A stretch of 64,000 nucleotides of DNA, from contig QAXH01006077.1 of NCBI GenBank assembly GCA_004335635.1, positions 1-64,000 on the forward strand, in the 5' to 3' direction. Below the pieces are notes generated by a model. That model saw nothing but the letters and a program-made list of their open reading frames with translations, had not been told where the DNA came from and did no database searches. Source of the stretch: Chloromonas sp. AAM2 (Eukaryota > Chlorophyta > Chlorophyceae > Chlamydomonadales > Chlamydomonadaceae). Every line of letters starts with the position of its first letter. Within the stretch, counting starts at the first letter, position 1. A program made the translations under genes and the position numbers. This document shows positions 13,234 to 27,400 of this stretch, piece after piece.

Positions 13234-16114
13234 TTCCCATAAACCAATATTGGTCGGTCAGGCCACTGGGTTCACATGGACGTGTTTTGCCCCGTAGCAA
13301 ACCGAGCGAGCCTGCGTCTCTTGCAACATCTTGGAAGTTTTACTTAACAGCTGTAAGCCGGTCCATTCATGCCAGTGCCTGCACAGGATCATTCCAACGG
13401 CCGCCACGTGCTGCGTTACAACCGAGTGCTAGCTGCTTGTAAACCTTTGCAATTATAGCAGCCTTGCTGCGGTCTTGCTGCGGTTCACGGCAACTCTGTA
13501 GACCACAGGAGTGGTGGTATGAAGTTACATTTCAGGTATTTCTCTTTTCTGTAATGCCATTTCTGTAATGACAGCAAATGCTGTGTCCAAGCACCTGCGT
13601 CGCGTCAGAGTCACGAGCGTACTATGTTCAATTTGCATGCCTGAGAAGGCTGTCCATCCTTGATTCCATCTTCAGTCGGACCAGGTTAAGTAACTATTAC
13701 ATTTTTTACATTACATTACATTTTCCAGCCAGCGCAATAAAAAAGGTTGTTTGCCAGTTCTGGGACAATTCTGATGATTGCAGAACTGATGATTAGGGAT
13801 TATCAGCAAAAGAAGCCCGCTCACTATGCAATGCTACATGTCATTATGCGCCACATGCAGAGGTGAACATGAACAGCCTAGGACACTGCAGTGTGCAGTT
13901 CAGAGTGCCGACCTGACATCTGCCGTGCAGTCGCATGCAGCCAAAAGCTGCCATGAAAACAATGCAAAGCCAAAAGCTGCCATCAAAACAATTGAGCATC
14001 ATTTTGATTTGAACGGTGCCCGAGTTTGAATATGAGCGGAAGATGATCCAACTCAGGATGGACCCATGCTGTGGTGAAGGCCAGTAGTGCCCAGTAGCAA
14101 TTGCACCTCGTTGCTCGTATGACCCCGACCTTCCTACAGATCTGGCCTGTGTACTGTCTGTGTCAAGGTCAAGTTTCTATGGCGAGTGCCTCTTCCTGCC
14201 GTACTTCTGCGTACATTCACCGACATGCAGATCTGATGCAAAGCCCACTCATGCTCTATTCCACCGGCAGGCAGGCACAGCCAGAAAGCTGAGATGGCTG
14301 GATCCGTCTCCCTCACATTGCTAAGCCTCTAGTTGCCTTGACGGCCTATGCACACACATCAGCTGATATGCACTCCTCCTCATACGCACGTTACCCAGCT
14401 ACATTTCCAAATTTCCGAGCACCCTGCTTGCCACCACGAGGCAATGCTCATACTGGCAGCCTTTTGTGCAACACACCAGCAAACGATTGAGGCACCCAGT
14501 ACCACTTGACATGAGAGACCCGCCATGGCGAACCAAAAGCCTCAAACTCAGCATTTCCATTTTTGCTGACACCTTTGACACAGCCTTTCAGCCCTGCAAA
14601 CTCCTTCATGTTCATCTTGCACCCCCCTACTCAATATGCACCTACTCGAACGAGCCACTGCGGCGTGGCATCGTGTCAGCTGGTGTCCACAAAGCGCAGA
14701 TTTCCAGCTTGAGCGAAAGGGCAATGTTGCATCTCAAACATGACAGTCTATACAAACACCGATCTTCAGGTTTGTATGATGGCAAGCACAGTGTGCCTGT
14801 GTCATAGAGAGTCAGAGAGAGTGTCATAGTCATGAGTACTAATAAGACTCTTATGCACGCAGTGTGTTACGCATTCAAAGCAGTCTACACTAGCGCACGC
14901 CCTATTAACCAATGCACAGACTAGCAGTCAATGCTGTCAATGCACCAGCCTGTTGCCTGTGCACCTGAATCGCAGCATTGATAAGCTGAGTGAGAGCCAA
15001 AGTGTGCAGCAAGTGTACACCACAAGTGACCAGGGTTCCATCAGAGGAATAAAATGCCAGGTCGTGCAAGCCGGTTCAGCAGATGGTTTGGGATGGCAGG
15101 AAGTAACGGCCAACATGGGCTGATAACCTGTGTTCAGACACGTCAACATCAATCAAATGGCAACATACACATGAGCCAGAAGACAAGGCCGTGAAAGCGA
15201 CGTTACATTAACCATTTACCAGTTTTGATGCTCAAAAGACAGCTGCTAGAAAATCCTAGTTCACAGAGTTAGAGGAGGTGCCGAAATCCGACTATATCGC
15301 TCGTTGATCTCACCTCCAAATGCTGGGAGCACGCAGATGCAAGCACAGTTCATGCATTCAAAGGATGATGCATCATAAAAAGGCGAAGACTGAGGCTGCT
15401 GCATATGCAGTGCCCTGCTACGTGATGAGCTACAAAGCATGGGAGTGGCCAGAGCAAGCCTGCATGGTGGCCATGGACACAGTTGCCAAATCCACAAGGA
15501 CTGGTGTTGAAGCATCATTCAAGGTGTTGGAGCTCGCAGCACGCCTCATGACAGCACCAGCAAAAAGTCAGCTACGACCTCTGTAGGTTTAAAACACAAA
15601 CTGAGTGGCGCAGGCACGTACTCAACCTCTAGCTGCATATCAGCCTGCCTTCATTGTGCTAAGCTTCATTCGTGTGTGCAGGAACCATCTGATAACATAT
15701 AATGTACAGCGGGTATGTCAGCCCACGCAGGCAAATTCATTTCATCGAGCTGGCACGAGGAGTTGCAAGCGGCTCAACAGTAAGTATTAAACTCAGCATA
15801 ATAACCAGAGGAGAGAACACAGGCCTCCTCTGCAGCCCAGTGGGCTGCAGACCACACACAGTACAAGCCAGGGATGTCTGTACTACAAGGCTCGTGGCCC
15901 TCGCTAGATAGGCTGTATGTCGCAGTCCAGCTGATGATCGTGCTGTTGGAGACAAACGCCAAGTTAGATAAGACCCAGCCAACCGCCTTATCTGATGTCT
16001 AAACAGAAGAGGAGCAAGCCGCCCTGAGTGGTGCATGTTGGCAAACGCCAAATACACCAATATTTGTACATGCCTGTCCAAAGCAGCACGGCTTGACTAT
16101 TGCTTTGGCCCTGC
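13234..16114. other. Intergenic region between the kinase gene and paralog A
   Basis: This should contain the kinase promoter (near 13234-13700) and the 3' UTR of paralog A (below 16115). No coding region with splice or family support is seen. A run of about five ATTAC/ATTACA pentamers occurs near 13695-13722. The remaining open frames on both strands are under 120 codons and unsupported. Confidence 0.5.
13695..13722. repeat. ATTAC pentamer microsatellite
   Basis: Short run of ATTAC/ATTACA units interrupted by a T tract, in AT-rich intergenic DNA upstream of the kinase gene. Confidence 0.6.
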
Positions 16115-19100
16115 TTACAGCCTGCGTCCCAGCACACTCCAACGCACACAGATGCAGGTTGGATCAAACACGACTGCGGATGAAGGGGATCCCTGCGGCC
16201 GCTGCTGCTGTTCACCCTGCTGCGCTGCCATACCGGACCCAGGTCTTTGCATGATACCATTCTCTGATAGCGGCTGGCACGTGCTGCTGTCAGAGGGGCC
16301 ATCCAGGCCACCAGCATCAGAGGCAGGGCGAACAGCAAGCGCAGTTGGGTAAGCAACGAGGCTGTCCAGGCACTCCTGACGCACAAGCAACCTGTAAGTG
16401 ATTGCCGCCAGGCACGACAGCAGGTTGAATGATAAAATCAATAATCCCATAACTGGTGGTAGTAAGCAGCTGCTGCCTGTACCCGGCTCATCTGCATAAA
16501 TGCTGTTGAAAAAACAAGTTGAGAGTAGAAATAACCTCAGCCGGGCTCAGCCGACATACCTCAGCACGTACCTGCACTGAACCGCCAGGTGCTCTCCATG
16601 CAGCTGTGCAGCGGTGCCTTGCACGCACACTGTAGCTTCAGAGCTGCCCTTTGACTTCGTCAGCTCTGTTGAAGACGATGCACTGCTACAGCCGGAAAAT
16701 TCAGTGCCAGTGCCTTCTGCGCCTGCTGAAACGGCAGAGCTGTGGCTGCTGTTGTCTTCTGCATCAAGTGTTGGCTGCAATCGTGGTAGTGGCTGCAATG
16801 GGGTCTCTTCAAGCTCTGGCCAGGGCCCACCAGCAACTCTGGCCATGCAAGACACAGTGGAACTGCCACTGGCTGTCGCAAAGTGCAAAGCAGGCACTGT
16901 AGCATCACGTCCAGGTGAATGGTGAACCCCAAGTGTACCTGCGCTGCTGCTGCGAGGCACGGGCATGGCTGTCACTGAGAGCTGTTCGATGCTCAGTGTT
17001 TCACCATGGAAGAGCCTGTCTTGTGCTCGACACAGTGGTTCTAACTGCGCTGCCTCATTCTGCAGGCTGAAGCCAGCGCCCTGCACAGTCATCGGCTCTT
17101 GCTGAACTGCCTGGCTGTCCGGCTGCTGGCCCTCCAGACTTGTGCGTGCTGTGGTGTTGCCAGACTCTGCCACTTCGTCTAACACGCCAGATGCAAGCGT
17201 TGCGTGAAGGCAGTAGTGCTGGTCAGCATCCCCATAAGATGAAGCAGGGGACGAGGAGAAGCAACTAAGCGGACTGTCGTTGCCGCCACTGGCTGGCAGC
17301 TGCAGCGTGTGATGCTTTTGGATTCCATGGCTGGATGTAGGGCTATGCACGTGATTTGGAGCAGCGAAGGGCTTTGGCAGGGTGGAGATGGTGGGGCTTG
17401 CGTTGACCCTTGCACGAAGGCCGGTAGTGGCCTTACCGAATGCGCTCAGGCTGCTGCATCCGAAGGCCCTAGCGTCTTTTAGCTGCATCCGAGATGAGTA
17501 CGGAAGGGTAGTGCCAACGCTGCATGTGCGTGTAAGCGACCGCTTTGGTGTGCTGGCTGGTGAGCAGGAACGACGCTGGCTGCTGAAGCCGCCACGAAGA
17601 GTACTCCCATCACCACCGAGGACGCCATGCTTATCTTCGGCATAGGTGGCAGCTGGGGTGCTGGCAGGCCAAGGCGGCACCCAGGCAAGCTCCAGCTCGT
17701 TAGGCATGCAGGCAGCAAGGCTGACAGCCCCTGAGCCTGCAGACTCACTTGCTGGCAGAGCCAGCAGCAGGCCCAGGGAGGGTTGCTCTCGGTCTTGACA
17801 CTCAGGCACGGCAAGCTCCTGTCCGGCGGGGCTGCTGCCATGGCTACCTCCAAAAATGTCTGTCAACCTTGACAGCACAGTGCTGGTGTGCTGCGGCGGC
17901 ATCAGCGCTCCCAAATGGACAGGAGGCGGGTCGCAAACGTAGGGCAGCTGAGGAGTGCTTGATGCGTTCCGAGATGGCATGCTATGGCTACCAGCATGCT
18001 CTGATGGATGTTCCGTTAGCTCATCTGCCTTAGAGGACATCATGTTGCTGAAAGGGCACTGCACCTGAGCATTGCTATTCCAAGGCCGCGGCGATGTCGC
18101 ACTGCCATATTCCAGCGATGACCGTGACGCTGCAGAAGCTTGCACAAGTGTGCCGATGCTGGGACTGGCTACCCCTGACATTGCCGCTGTCCCTGGCTGG
18201 AGCATAAATGGAGAGCCGACACTGTTGATAGTTGCTGGGCTGCTTGCTGCAGTGCCCGACGGTAGTTCGTCCTCAGACACATGCAGCACGCTCGGGTAAA
18301 TGCCGTTCAATACGTCCTTCCGCAGCGATCCCGGTGTCGCATGCACAGGCGAAGGAAAGGCCCGCTCCCTGGCCAGGCCGAGATCGCCAGGAGAAGTGCG
18401 TGGAGGCGCAGCGAGGCTGTACTCACGGACCAGGCTGCTTTCATTCGTTAGACCACCGTCACGTGCACGAGCAGTGCGTCCTGAGGACGGCGAGATGCTG
18501 TACTTGACAGTCGAGCTTGTAGCATTGCCGCTGTTTGCAAAAGGGCTGGCATCTGACTGAACAGCACCTGGAAGACCATTGGACTGCGCTGTGCCCAGGA
18601 CTGCTGCTGGGGCTGGCGAGCACAGCTTCCGCTCATCACTGCATGCCCATGATTCAAAGGCGCCACCCCCGTTCTGACCAATGGCTGTGCCCATGTCTGA
18701 GAGAAGAATGCCAATCCGATGACCAGCGTCACCGCATGCCGCGGCCAACGCATATTGCAAGTCCCCAAACGAATGACGTAGAGGAGACATGACGGCCGAT
18801 GGCGCTGACGCAGGTGCCAAGTCGTGCAGCTGCCGTGACAGGCGGATTTCTTCACGCATTAGCGGGGATGGTGGTGGCAGCAGGCGAACACGGCCAGGTG
18901 AAGGGGGCAGAACGTCACCGCCTGCTGCTGCCAACGCTGCTGTGGCCGCCACAACCTCCTGGTGCGATGCAGGACGCAATGGGCTTTGCAGAATGGATCC
19001 GCAGGCGGGAGACCCAGGAACTCCACTCGCACTCATAGCATGATACCTGCCTGTGCAGCTGGTGCGTGACAAGGGGCTAAGAGGCGGAGTAGTGTTGCTT

Positions 19101-21390
19101 CCAACGCCCAGAGCCTGCTGGTGCTGCCTTGAAAGCTGTGAAGCGGGGCTTGCTGGTGGCAAACAGGATGCACCACTGTACAAGGAAGCACCAGGGCTGG
19201 GTGGCGGCAAGTAGGAAGCACCAGGGCTGGGTGGCGGCAAGTAGGATGCAACGTCCGGCAAAATTGTTGCAGGGCTGAGCGGTGGCATGTACGATGCGCT
19301 ACCACGGAATGGTGACCTGGGGCTGGGTGGTGGCACATACGATGCACCAGCGTTTACGCAAGGGCCAGTGCTGAAGTGTGGCAGGTAGGTTGCAACACCT
19401 TTCAGACTAGAGCTGGCACTGGACACCGGCGACGCATGGCCAAACAAGTAACCTGGGGTTGCAGGCGGCTGGTAAGACGACGCGTGGCTTGGCGGGGAGC
19501 TGGTGTGTCCTGCAGCGCTGCTGCCTGGGCTGCGGGGTGGCTGCAGAGACGACAGGGTGCTCAGCATGGTAGAAGGCACGGCAGGCGGTAGGTACACCAT
19601 AGGACTGGAGGCAAGGGCCGTGCGACTTGGAGTGCCAGGTGGCAAGCTAGGCAGCTGCTGCTGCTCAGGCCTGAGTAGTGACGTTGAGAACGGGGGCTGG
19701 GGCGCCAGTGCACTCTCGTTGTGGAAAAACGACTGTGGCCTGTAATGGAGTGCAGTTGATCTGGGTGGCGTTGGTATGTTGTCATCAGGAAGAGCCAGAT
19801 GGGTTGCTGTGCTGTATGGCGAGCGTGCCCCCATGAACTCACAGCCACCCTGACGGGGCACAGGTGGCGATCTGACAGGGTTGTGGTACAAGGACTGGCC
19901 TAGCAGCTCCGTTGCTGCCTGGCCAGGAAGCGCGAGCTGTGCTGCTGTGCTAAACAGCGAGTGGCGGCGTGCTGGCGCCAGCACATCCTCGACTGACTGC
20001 ACTGCTGAGCTGGCACAGTATGCTTCTCTGGCTGGCATCGCAGTCATGTGCTGATCTGGTAAAGCTAGCCGTGTCACGTTGCTCTGATGCGGTTGCTGCA
20101 CAGGCAAGTCTGACATGCTAACCATCATGTTGCTGTGATGTACCTGGAGCCTGCTTGGTTGTGGCACAGCTGGGTGCGACTCCAGGCTATTGCCAGTGCT
20201 GGTGAGAGAGGCAGTAACGGGTAAATCACGCCAACAAGGCCTGCTTACACCACCATCGTCAGACGCATTTGCAGACGAAGTGCTGCCAAGGAACATCAGA
20301 GGTGGGCTGGACAGAACGATCTCCGATTCATGATGGCCTTGTGTGTGCTGTGCAGCTTGTCTGCACTGGCGCCTGGCGCTGCGTGCTGCACGAGCAGCCA
20401 TGAAGGCAGCACCGCTGCTGCGAGGTGGCCGGGGTGTAGGCTCGATGCCATCGGACTCATCGTCAGCATAAGCGCCATGCGCACGCCTGTCGCCAGCCTC
20501 ACGACCACCGCCACTGCCCCTGGGCCCGTCCCAGTTGCCGCCTGTCATGCTGCCATCCGCTCCAACCTGAAGCTTGGGCAGGCGAAGGGCTGGCAATGGG
20601 ACGCATGGCACGCGCTGCGGTCTGGCGTGCCATAGTGCCTGCTGAGCAGCTGATGCACCTGAAGGTAAGCAGTCAAGGACCAACAGACATGGGGGTGATG
20701 CGCATTGCCGGTGGTGACATCGAAATTGCCCGGCCAATGTTAGCTGAGTGAGTTGTTGAATCCAAGAATCACAATTCAGCAGTGGTCTGCCTTGCGACAC
20801 CCGGCAATCCGACGCTTGCGATAAACTGTGATCGAGTGCGCCATGTGCGATATAAGTTGAACACTTTGTCCAGTTTGATGGTGCAGGCCATCAGTGTGTG
20901 GATGTGGACCGTTCAAGTGAATATGTTGTTGTTGTTGTTGTTGTCTTGTTACATCCGTGTCGATGCGCGCAATGCGCATAAGGTTTGCGTCTCGCAACAC
21001 AGGGACAAAAAAACTCAAAGTCAATCAATATGGGTCATAAAGCAAAAAGTCATAATAATGCAGGAGCCTGGCAGTCAGTGGCAGAACAAGCTATATCTTC
21101 CAAAACACCACCTGAAATGCTATCTTCCAAAACACCACCTGAAATGCGGCCAGGTGTCATAGGTCGGCCACCAGATTGGTTGATATGAGAGCAAATTTTG
21201 TGCAGTAGGTGCAGGTTGAACCATTAAGGCACAAACCACACTCGTGCATTGCGCCTTACCTTGTGTATGCCCTGGTTTAGCTGCAATTCTGGTGTTGGCT
21301 TGCTTGCAGGCTAATCACTATGCCTTGCTCCACCCGCAGACAAAGATTGCCATAAAATGTGGTTTGGACCGACCCTAACCCTAACCCAAC

Positions 21391-21424
<34 letters not shown>

Positions 21425-24400
21425 CATCATGTGTGTCGTCTTGCATTTAAAATGATTTGCCACGTTGTTGACAAAATACGCACATGTCTTCCACCAGTTA
21501 CCTGGCAAAGCTCCTTGTGCTGCCGAACAGTCCTTGCTAGCCTGCTGGTAGCCCGGACGTGCAGGTGAGGGAGCAGGCCGCACCCTGGGCTCGTCAATGG
21601 ACCCAGTCTGGCTGTGTTGAGCAGGGTCATCCTCGGAAACACTGGGCATTGGGCCAGACACAGGGCTTGACGACTGGTCACAACTCCGACGGTTGAAGCT
21701 GTCGTGTGACCATAACGAGAAGTGTGACTGTGGTGAGAAGGGCTTGGTGCAAAAACCGCCATGCTTGATGTGCAAGCCACTGCTAGAGTGTTTATCATTA
21801 CCCACTACAAATCCTGTGGATGCCCGGCGCGCCATGCTCTTGTGCGCAAAGGGCACAACACTTTCAGACTCAGAAGCCTGGTTCTGCATTGGGTTACTTG
21901 TGACGCAATGAGAAAGGCGCCTTGTGCTGGGCCGCACAGTGATGTTGGTGGATTCGGGTGACGTGGGTGTGGGGCTCAGCGGTGCAGGTCCAGTGGCAGG
22001 GTTCACACTGATGGGCGCAGGGTCTACGCACATGGGTGTACAGTCACGCTGCGGGGCCGGTGGCGCAAGCTCCACTGCAGCTAGCAGCGATGCTGGTGCC
22101 TGATCAGGTTGCACGGGCTCAGATGATGACGGCGCAGGGCGAACTCCTGATGCCTGACTGCCTGGCGCAGCGCTCGTCATCAAGTGTGACGCCTGTTTTT
22201 GGCATGTGCGCACGTCTACCAGCAGGAGGTCCTGTGTGTGATCAATTGAGCAGTGCACCTTGTAAAGAGATTGAGCAAAGGGCCAAGGCAAGGGCACGGC
22301 TCAAAACATCATTTGATACGATTTGACGCAGTACAGTTCGAGATACAGACACTATGAATACCATACCAACAAGGCTGCAAGCTGAACCCTGTGCTCAACC
22401 CCAACCCACCAGCTGCATCTCCTGGTATCCAGCAGGCAGGGGACAACGCCGCAGATTGGACTGACCATGCTTTTGCTCCGGAACTAGCAGGCCCAGCTCC
22501 TGCGAACAGCACACGCACAATGTGCAAGGCAAGCCAATCTAACCACTTGTCAGGCACTGACGCAACATCTCAATGACACCCTCCCACATCCTGAAGCCGT
22601 GATGTATCAATGCAAGGCAACAGTAACAAGAGCCCTGTTGCAAGCTCCTCGGCCTGTTGTTGCTCGCCTGTCATACTGGTAATCATCTCGGCTCTTCCCA
22701 CACATCCGCTTCCTCCAGGTTTTGCGCGAATCGAACTTACCAGCCCTCTGAGGTGGCTCGACGCTTTCTCGTCTGACCGCAGCGTTATGTCCACGTTGTC
22801 GCGTGCATGCAATGCCATCTCGCGCCTTGATAAGTTAACTGCAAAATCAGCGTCATAAGATGAAGGCGATGGATCACGCTTAAGATTGCGATACCGCATG
22901 ATCCAATGACGCACGCAAATGTTTTTGACAGGAGCTGTGCGTCAAGCACACCGCCTGGTCTATGTAAGCCTTCCTTGCCATGTGTCTTACCTCCCTCCTT
23001 GTCGAGTCCCGTGGCCGCCCAATGTCGCATGGATGCGATAGCCGTTGCCATGTCTGCCACGCCGCAACTGTATGTGCGAGGAGTGACTCCGGCTGCAGCT
23101 ACCGATCGGGGCGGCTTCCACTGTCGATGAAGCAGCAAGACTGCCCAAACCTCGACAAAACCAGGAACGGCCTCCTTCACATCAGTCGATACAGATACCG
23201 GTGAGTATCCAATCACCGGTTGATCCACTGCGGGCTTGACCGGCTGAAATGCCTTCAGGGCCTTGCTTGCACGTGCGGAATTCGCTGGGCTACTGGGCGC
23301 GCTGAGCGTGAACAGGGGGCTGGAATGCTGCGGGAGAGTGTGCACGGCACCGGTATCGCTCTGCACAGCGGATGAAGATTCGAAAGGAGAATCCGTTGGC
23401 ATGGCTGCAGATGGGAATGTTGAAGAGGCTGGAGTCAATCGCTCAGTGGGTCTGGATTCAGGCGAGCCAATCTGCATTGCTGTCTGTGGCAAACCGACAT
23501 GAGGCGATAGGCTGGAGCAAAAAGACTTCCATTGCTTGAGCGTGCGTTCAGAGAACGAAGCTGCACGTCGAGGCGCTGCTGACTTGCCGGATCGCATCAG
23601 AGCAGACTTGGGAAAAGAGATAGAAGTATCAGAGGGTCCGTGCTCCAACAATGCTGGCGACGGCGGCTGCGATTGGCTGCTTGCCATTGACTCCCTGTCA
23701 GGCGAGACCTGATGGCCAATCATTGGCGAGTGACCCGAAGATGACGAAAGCGATCTTTCAGTAAGCATGAATGCGAACGAGGAGGCGGGAGAATCAGATG
23801 CAGAAGTACCGTTGTTGCCAGAAGCCAGCATGTCCCAGCCAAATGTGATGGATGCAGCACGCGCTGCTTCGCGTAGCTGCACGAAATGCGACCGCCTGTA
23901 CATGCTGCTTGCCAGCTGAGCACATAGACGGGCTTCTGGGGAAAGACGCCCTGAGCCGCGTAAAGCAATGCTGCCGGTAGCGAGTGGAATCATATTGCTC
24001 TGCGTTGCGGCTGAGAGCGCGGCCGCTTCAGCGCTTGGCAACGGGAGCGGGTTTGTCGGCTGCCTGACAGCCATAACTGGCAAATCGGGACCCACATCCG
24101 CTGATGCTGCTGCTGCTGTTTTTTCAGATAACTCCTGCACTATGAATCTGTTCAGCATCGCGCTGGGGCGCAATGTCTGCGTGACAACATCTCCAGCACC
24201 TGGCTGCACGCCGCCTACTGTCCGAGTCCGCAATTGTGACCCAGCCATCAGAATGACTGCAGTGTCGCTCGCTGAAAGGGTGCCTGGCGCATCTGCAGGG
24301 CTGGGTTGCTGTAGGACATCATCACGATTTGAGGCAGCCTTGCGCTGGTGAAAACAGACAGGCATCTGTGCACAGCCTTGCAGTGGCAAAGTCGACTCCA

Positions 24401-27400
24401 TGCCCGGATAAGATTGAGCCATCACTGGCCAGCTGCTGCTGCCTGCCAGGCCAGGCCAGGTGGCTGGTGCCCAGCTGAGATATGCCATGGGGCTGCTGGG
24501 GAGCCGTAGGCGTGATGCCAGCTGATGCGCCGCCGCAGCGGAGACTCCAGCGCATGGAGTTGCCAGGCCCAACGTGCATGCAAACGCTTCTTGCGCAGGG
24601 TGGTGCAATGGGCTGCTGCTGCTGCTGCTCGAACCAAAAGTCTGATATGCTGAAGCCGCTTGCACTTCTACACTAGCGGCTGCAGCCTCAAGGGCTTCAA
24701 CCGCCTTGCTTAGCAGGGCACAGAACGCTTGCAGGCAGGCGGCCATGACCTTCAAAGTACGCAGAGCAAGCAGAATGGACAGCCGTACGATGCCAACCCA
24801 GGATAGGATGCGCCTAAGTGGCCAGTGCGGCTGAACGCGGGCAGCAGTTGTTAGTGCTGTTAGGCTGTTCATGGGTCTTTCCCTCTGCACAGCAACAGTC
24901 CATGCGCTACTGGGGGAGGATGAGCCCACTGTAGACAATGGCGATTGTAGCGAATCCTGCGACCTTTGTTCCACAGCTGTATGTGAAGCCTCAACGCCCG
25001 AAGCAAACATGTGTACTGCTTCTGTGGCAGTGAGAATACGCTGGCCAATCACCAGCTCTACCCCGGATTGTGCCACGGCGCAGAGCACGATCCGTGCAAC
25101 AACCAGTAGCTCTGCAGTGGCACAGTAGCTGAGCAGGGTCCTGGCAAGGTCTGCCCACGCAGTCACTTGCTGCTGTTGAATTGAACCAATCACTAGTGTG
25201 CCGTCAGCAGCATTGGCCATGTCGGTTGCTGTGCTGCTTTGCTGGTTATGTGTGGAAGCAAAGAAGCCCTGCAGCTGTGGCACTGTGTCCAGCAAGAAAC
25301 ACAGGTCTGCCACCAGTGGTTGTAGATGCTGGCGCCACACCGACCACACCACNNNNNNNNNNNNNNNNNNNNNNNNNNNNNNNNNNNNNNNNNNNNNNNN
25401 NNNNNNNNNNNNNNNNNNNNNNNNNNNNNNNNNNNNNNNNNNNNNNNNNNNNNNNNNNNNNNNNNNNNNNNNNNNNNNNNNNNNNNNNNNNNNNNNNNNN
25501 NNNNNNNNNNNNNNNNGCAGTCTCAAGGGTGAGAGCAGGCACATGCAGCCTGCATAACGGCAAGTTTGCATGCAACAGTGTTTGAACACAGGATGTGTAT
25601 TCCATTTCATCGTATGCAATCCACAGAGTTTAAATATACCGTGAAGTGCTCTGGCAAGTCAAAAGCTAGCTCTTTATCTGCAATGCAGCAACTGTTGAAT
25701 TGCCCATCACTGCCCTGTTTTAGCAACTCTTGAGCTCGTACCTGGCCAGGCCCACAGCTGCTGGTCCAAGGGGCACTCCCTCCACCACATGGTGCTCAGC
25801 AGCCGACAGCGGGTCCAAAGCACAGACCTGGTCCACAACGGGCATGCCAGCCCTACACAGCACCATCCTGACAAAGCCACCTGCCAGCTGCTGCGCCACT
25901 TCTGGTGTAGCCGCGTCCCCAAGTTGTTGCACAGCAGCAAGGGCGACTGGTATGACTGAAGGCTGTCCTGGTGCAATGCAGACAGGCAGTACCAGCATGG
26001 GGCACTGGCTGGGCTGCACCTGCATGCACAGCTGAGGTATTGCAATTTGTGCTGCTTGCGTGCTGCCGCCTGCAACTGCACTGCTGCCGGGTGAGGTGAC
26101 GTGCACTGCCAGGCTAACCTGAGTACCATGACCTGGTGCTGCTGGTCTGGTCAGTGCAGTGATCTCGTCACCGAGTTTCGACAGCAAACCATCCTGAAGA
26201 TTGGGCTGGGTCGCATGTCCACCATCTGCTGTGTTGTCATCAGCAGGTTTGTCTGTCACAATGTTCATATCTGGAAACACCACGAGGCTGGCCAAAAGCT
26301 GAATGCAGCCTCTGACACACAACAAATCCGCCTGTGACGCCGATCCTGGCAAACAATGCGGGCCTGCTGCCAGCAGAGCACGGCCCACGGCGTCTGTCAG
26401 AACACTTGCAAGGTCGCTGGCTGCTCTGTTGTGCAACTCCACCTGCATTTGCAAACACATGGCTTATAGAGACTGGAAGTAATGCAAGACAAAGCCTTTT
26501 GCTTGGCGTCATTGCCTTGTTGATAGCAAGCTATATGCGTTGGCTACTGTGAGCGTTCTTATGCAGTTTAGGATTTGAATTGTGCATTGCACACAGTAGA
26601 CCCTGCATTGTGATAGGAGGTAAGCGCTGCTACTACCACAGCAAGAAGTAGCCTGTATTGTGCTGGACAAAGCCACATCATAACTGGTCCTATGATACAG
26701 CAAAGAGGAACGGTCTCCGTGTTCATCTGGCAGGTACGCAAGATACCCCACCTTGCCGCTGCAGTAGGCCCTGTGCAAGCGGGAGGTGTAGAGCACACTG
26801 CGTCGCTTTGGAGGCTTGGCTGTCCCGCTCAGCAAGGGGCAGCCATCAAGCAGCCCACCATCACTGTTGATCATGTTCAAACCATCTGAAGTGCTGTCAG
26901 GCACAGGCGAGCTGCAAGGCAATATGGCTGCAGTCTGTGCCTCAGAACCATGAGCCATGCGTGAGCAAGCCTGTTGCCTTGATGCAGTGCGTGCTGCGTC
27001 TGCTGCCATGGCCTCTGCCATCAGCAACCCCAAGTCAATGGCAAAGCGGTTGAGACTGTCGGTGTTGGTGTTGGTGGCTGTGACCATGTCGCATGTGCGT
27101 GGGGTAGCAGAATCCCAAGTGCCTGCAGGAGACGCGACTGCACACGGATGATGCAGATCTTGTTGCGGACCTGCAGCTCTGCTGGACCAAGTCCACGACT
27201 GCGATCCAGAGGCGGTTGCCCGCGGCGATGACAATGGTCCCGGAAAAGGCAGAAAGGTGGTGCGAAGAGAGGTCGTCAAAGGAGGGTGAGGCGTGCCGGA
27301 GTTGTGGCTGTGGTAGTTGCAGCGCTGCAAATCGTGATCTCTTTGGCACGTTGCGCTGGGAATCTCGGCTGAAATCGCGCCCGCATCAAGTTTTGAATAG

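Noticed and set aside
21311..21502. Translation of the telomeric repeat as a Gly/Val/Arg-rich C-terminus of the paralog A exon
   Set aside because: A phase-1 donor at 21502, paired with the acceptor at 20659-20661, matches the intron of paralog B; the repeat is intronic.
22309..22557. Minus-strand frame between exons 4 and 5 of paralog A
   Set aside because: It falls in the intron predicted from splice sites, shows no match to paralog B, and using it would break the phase.
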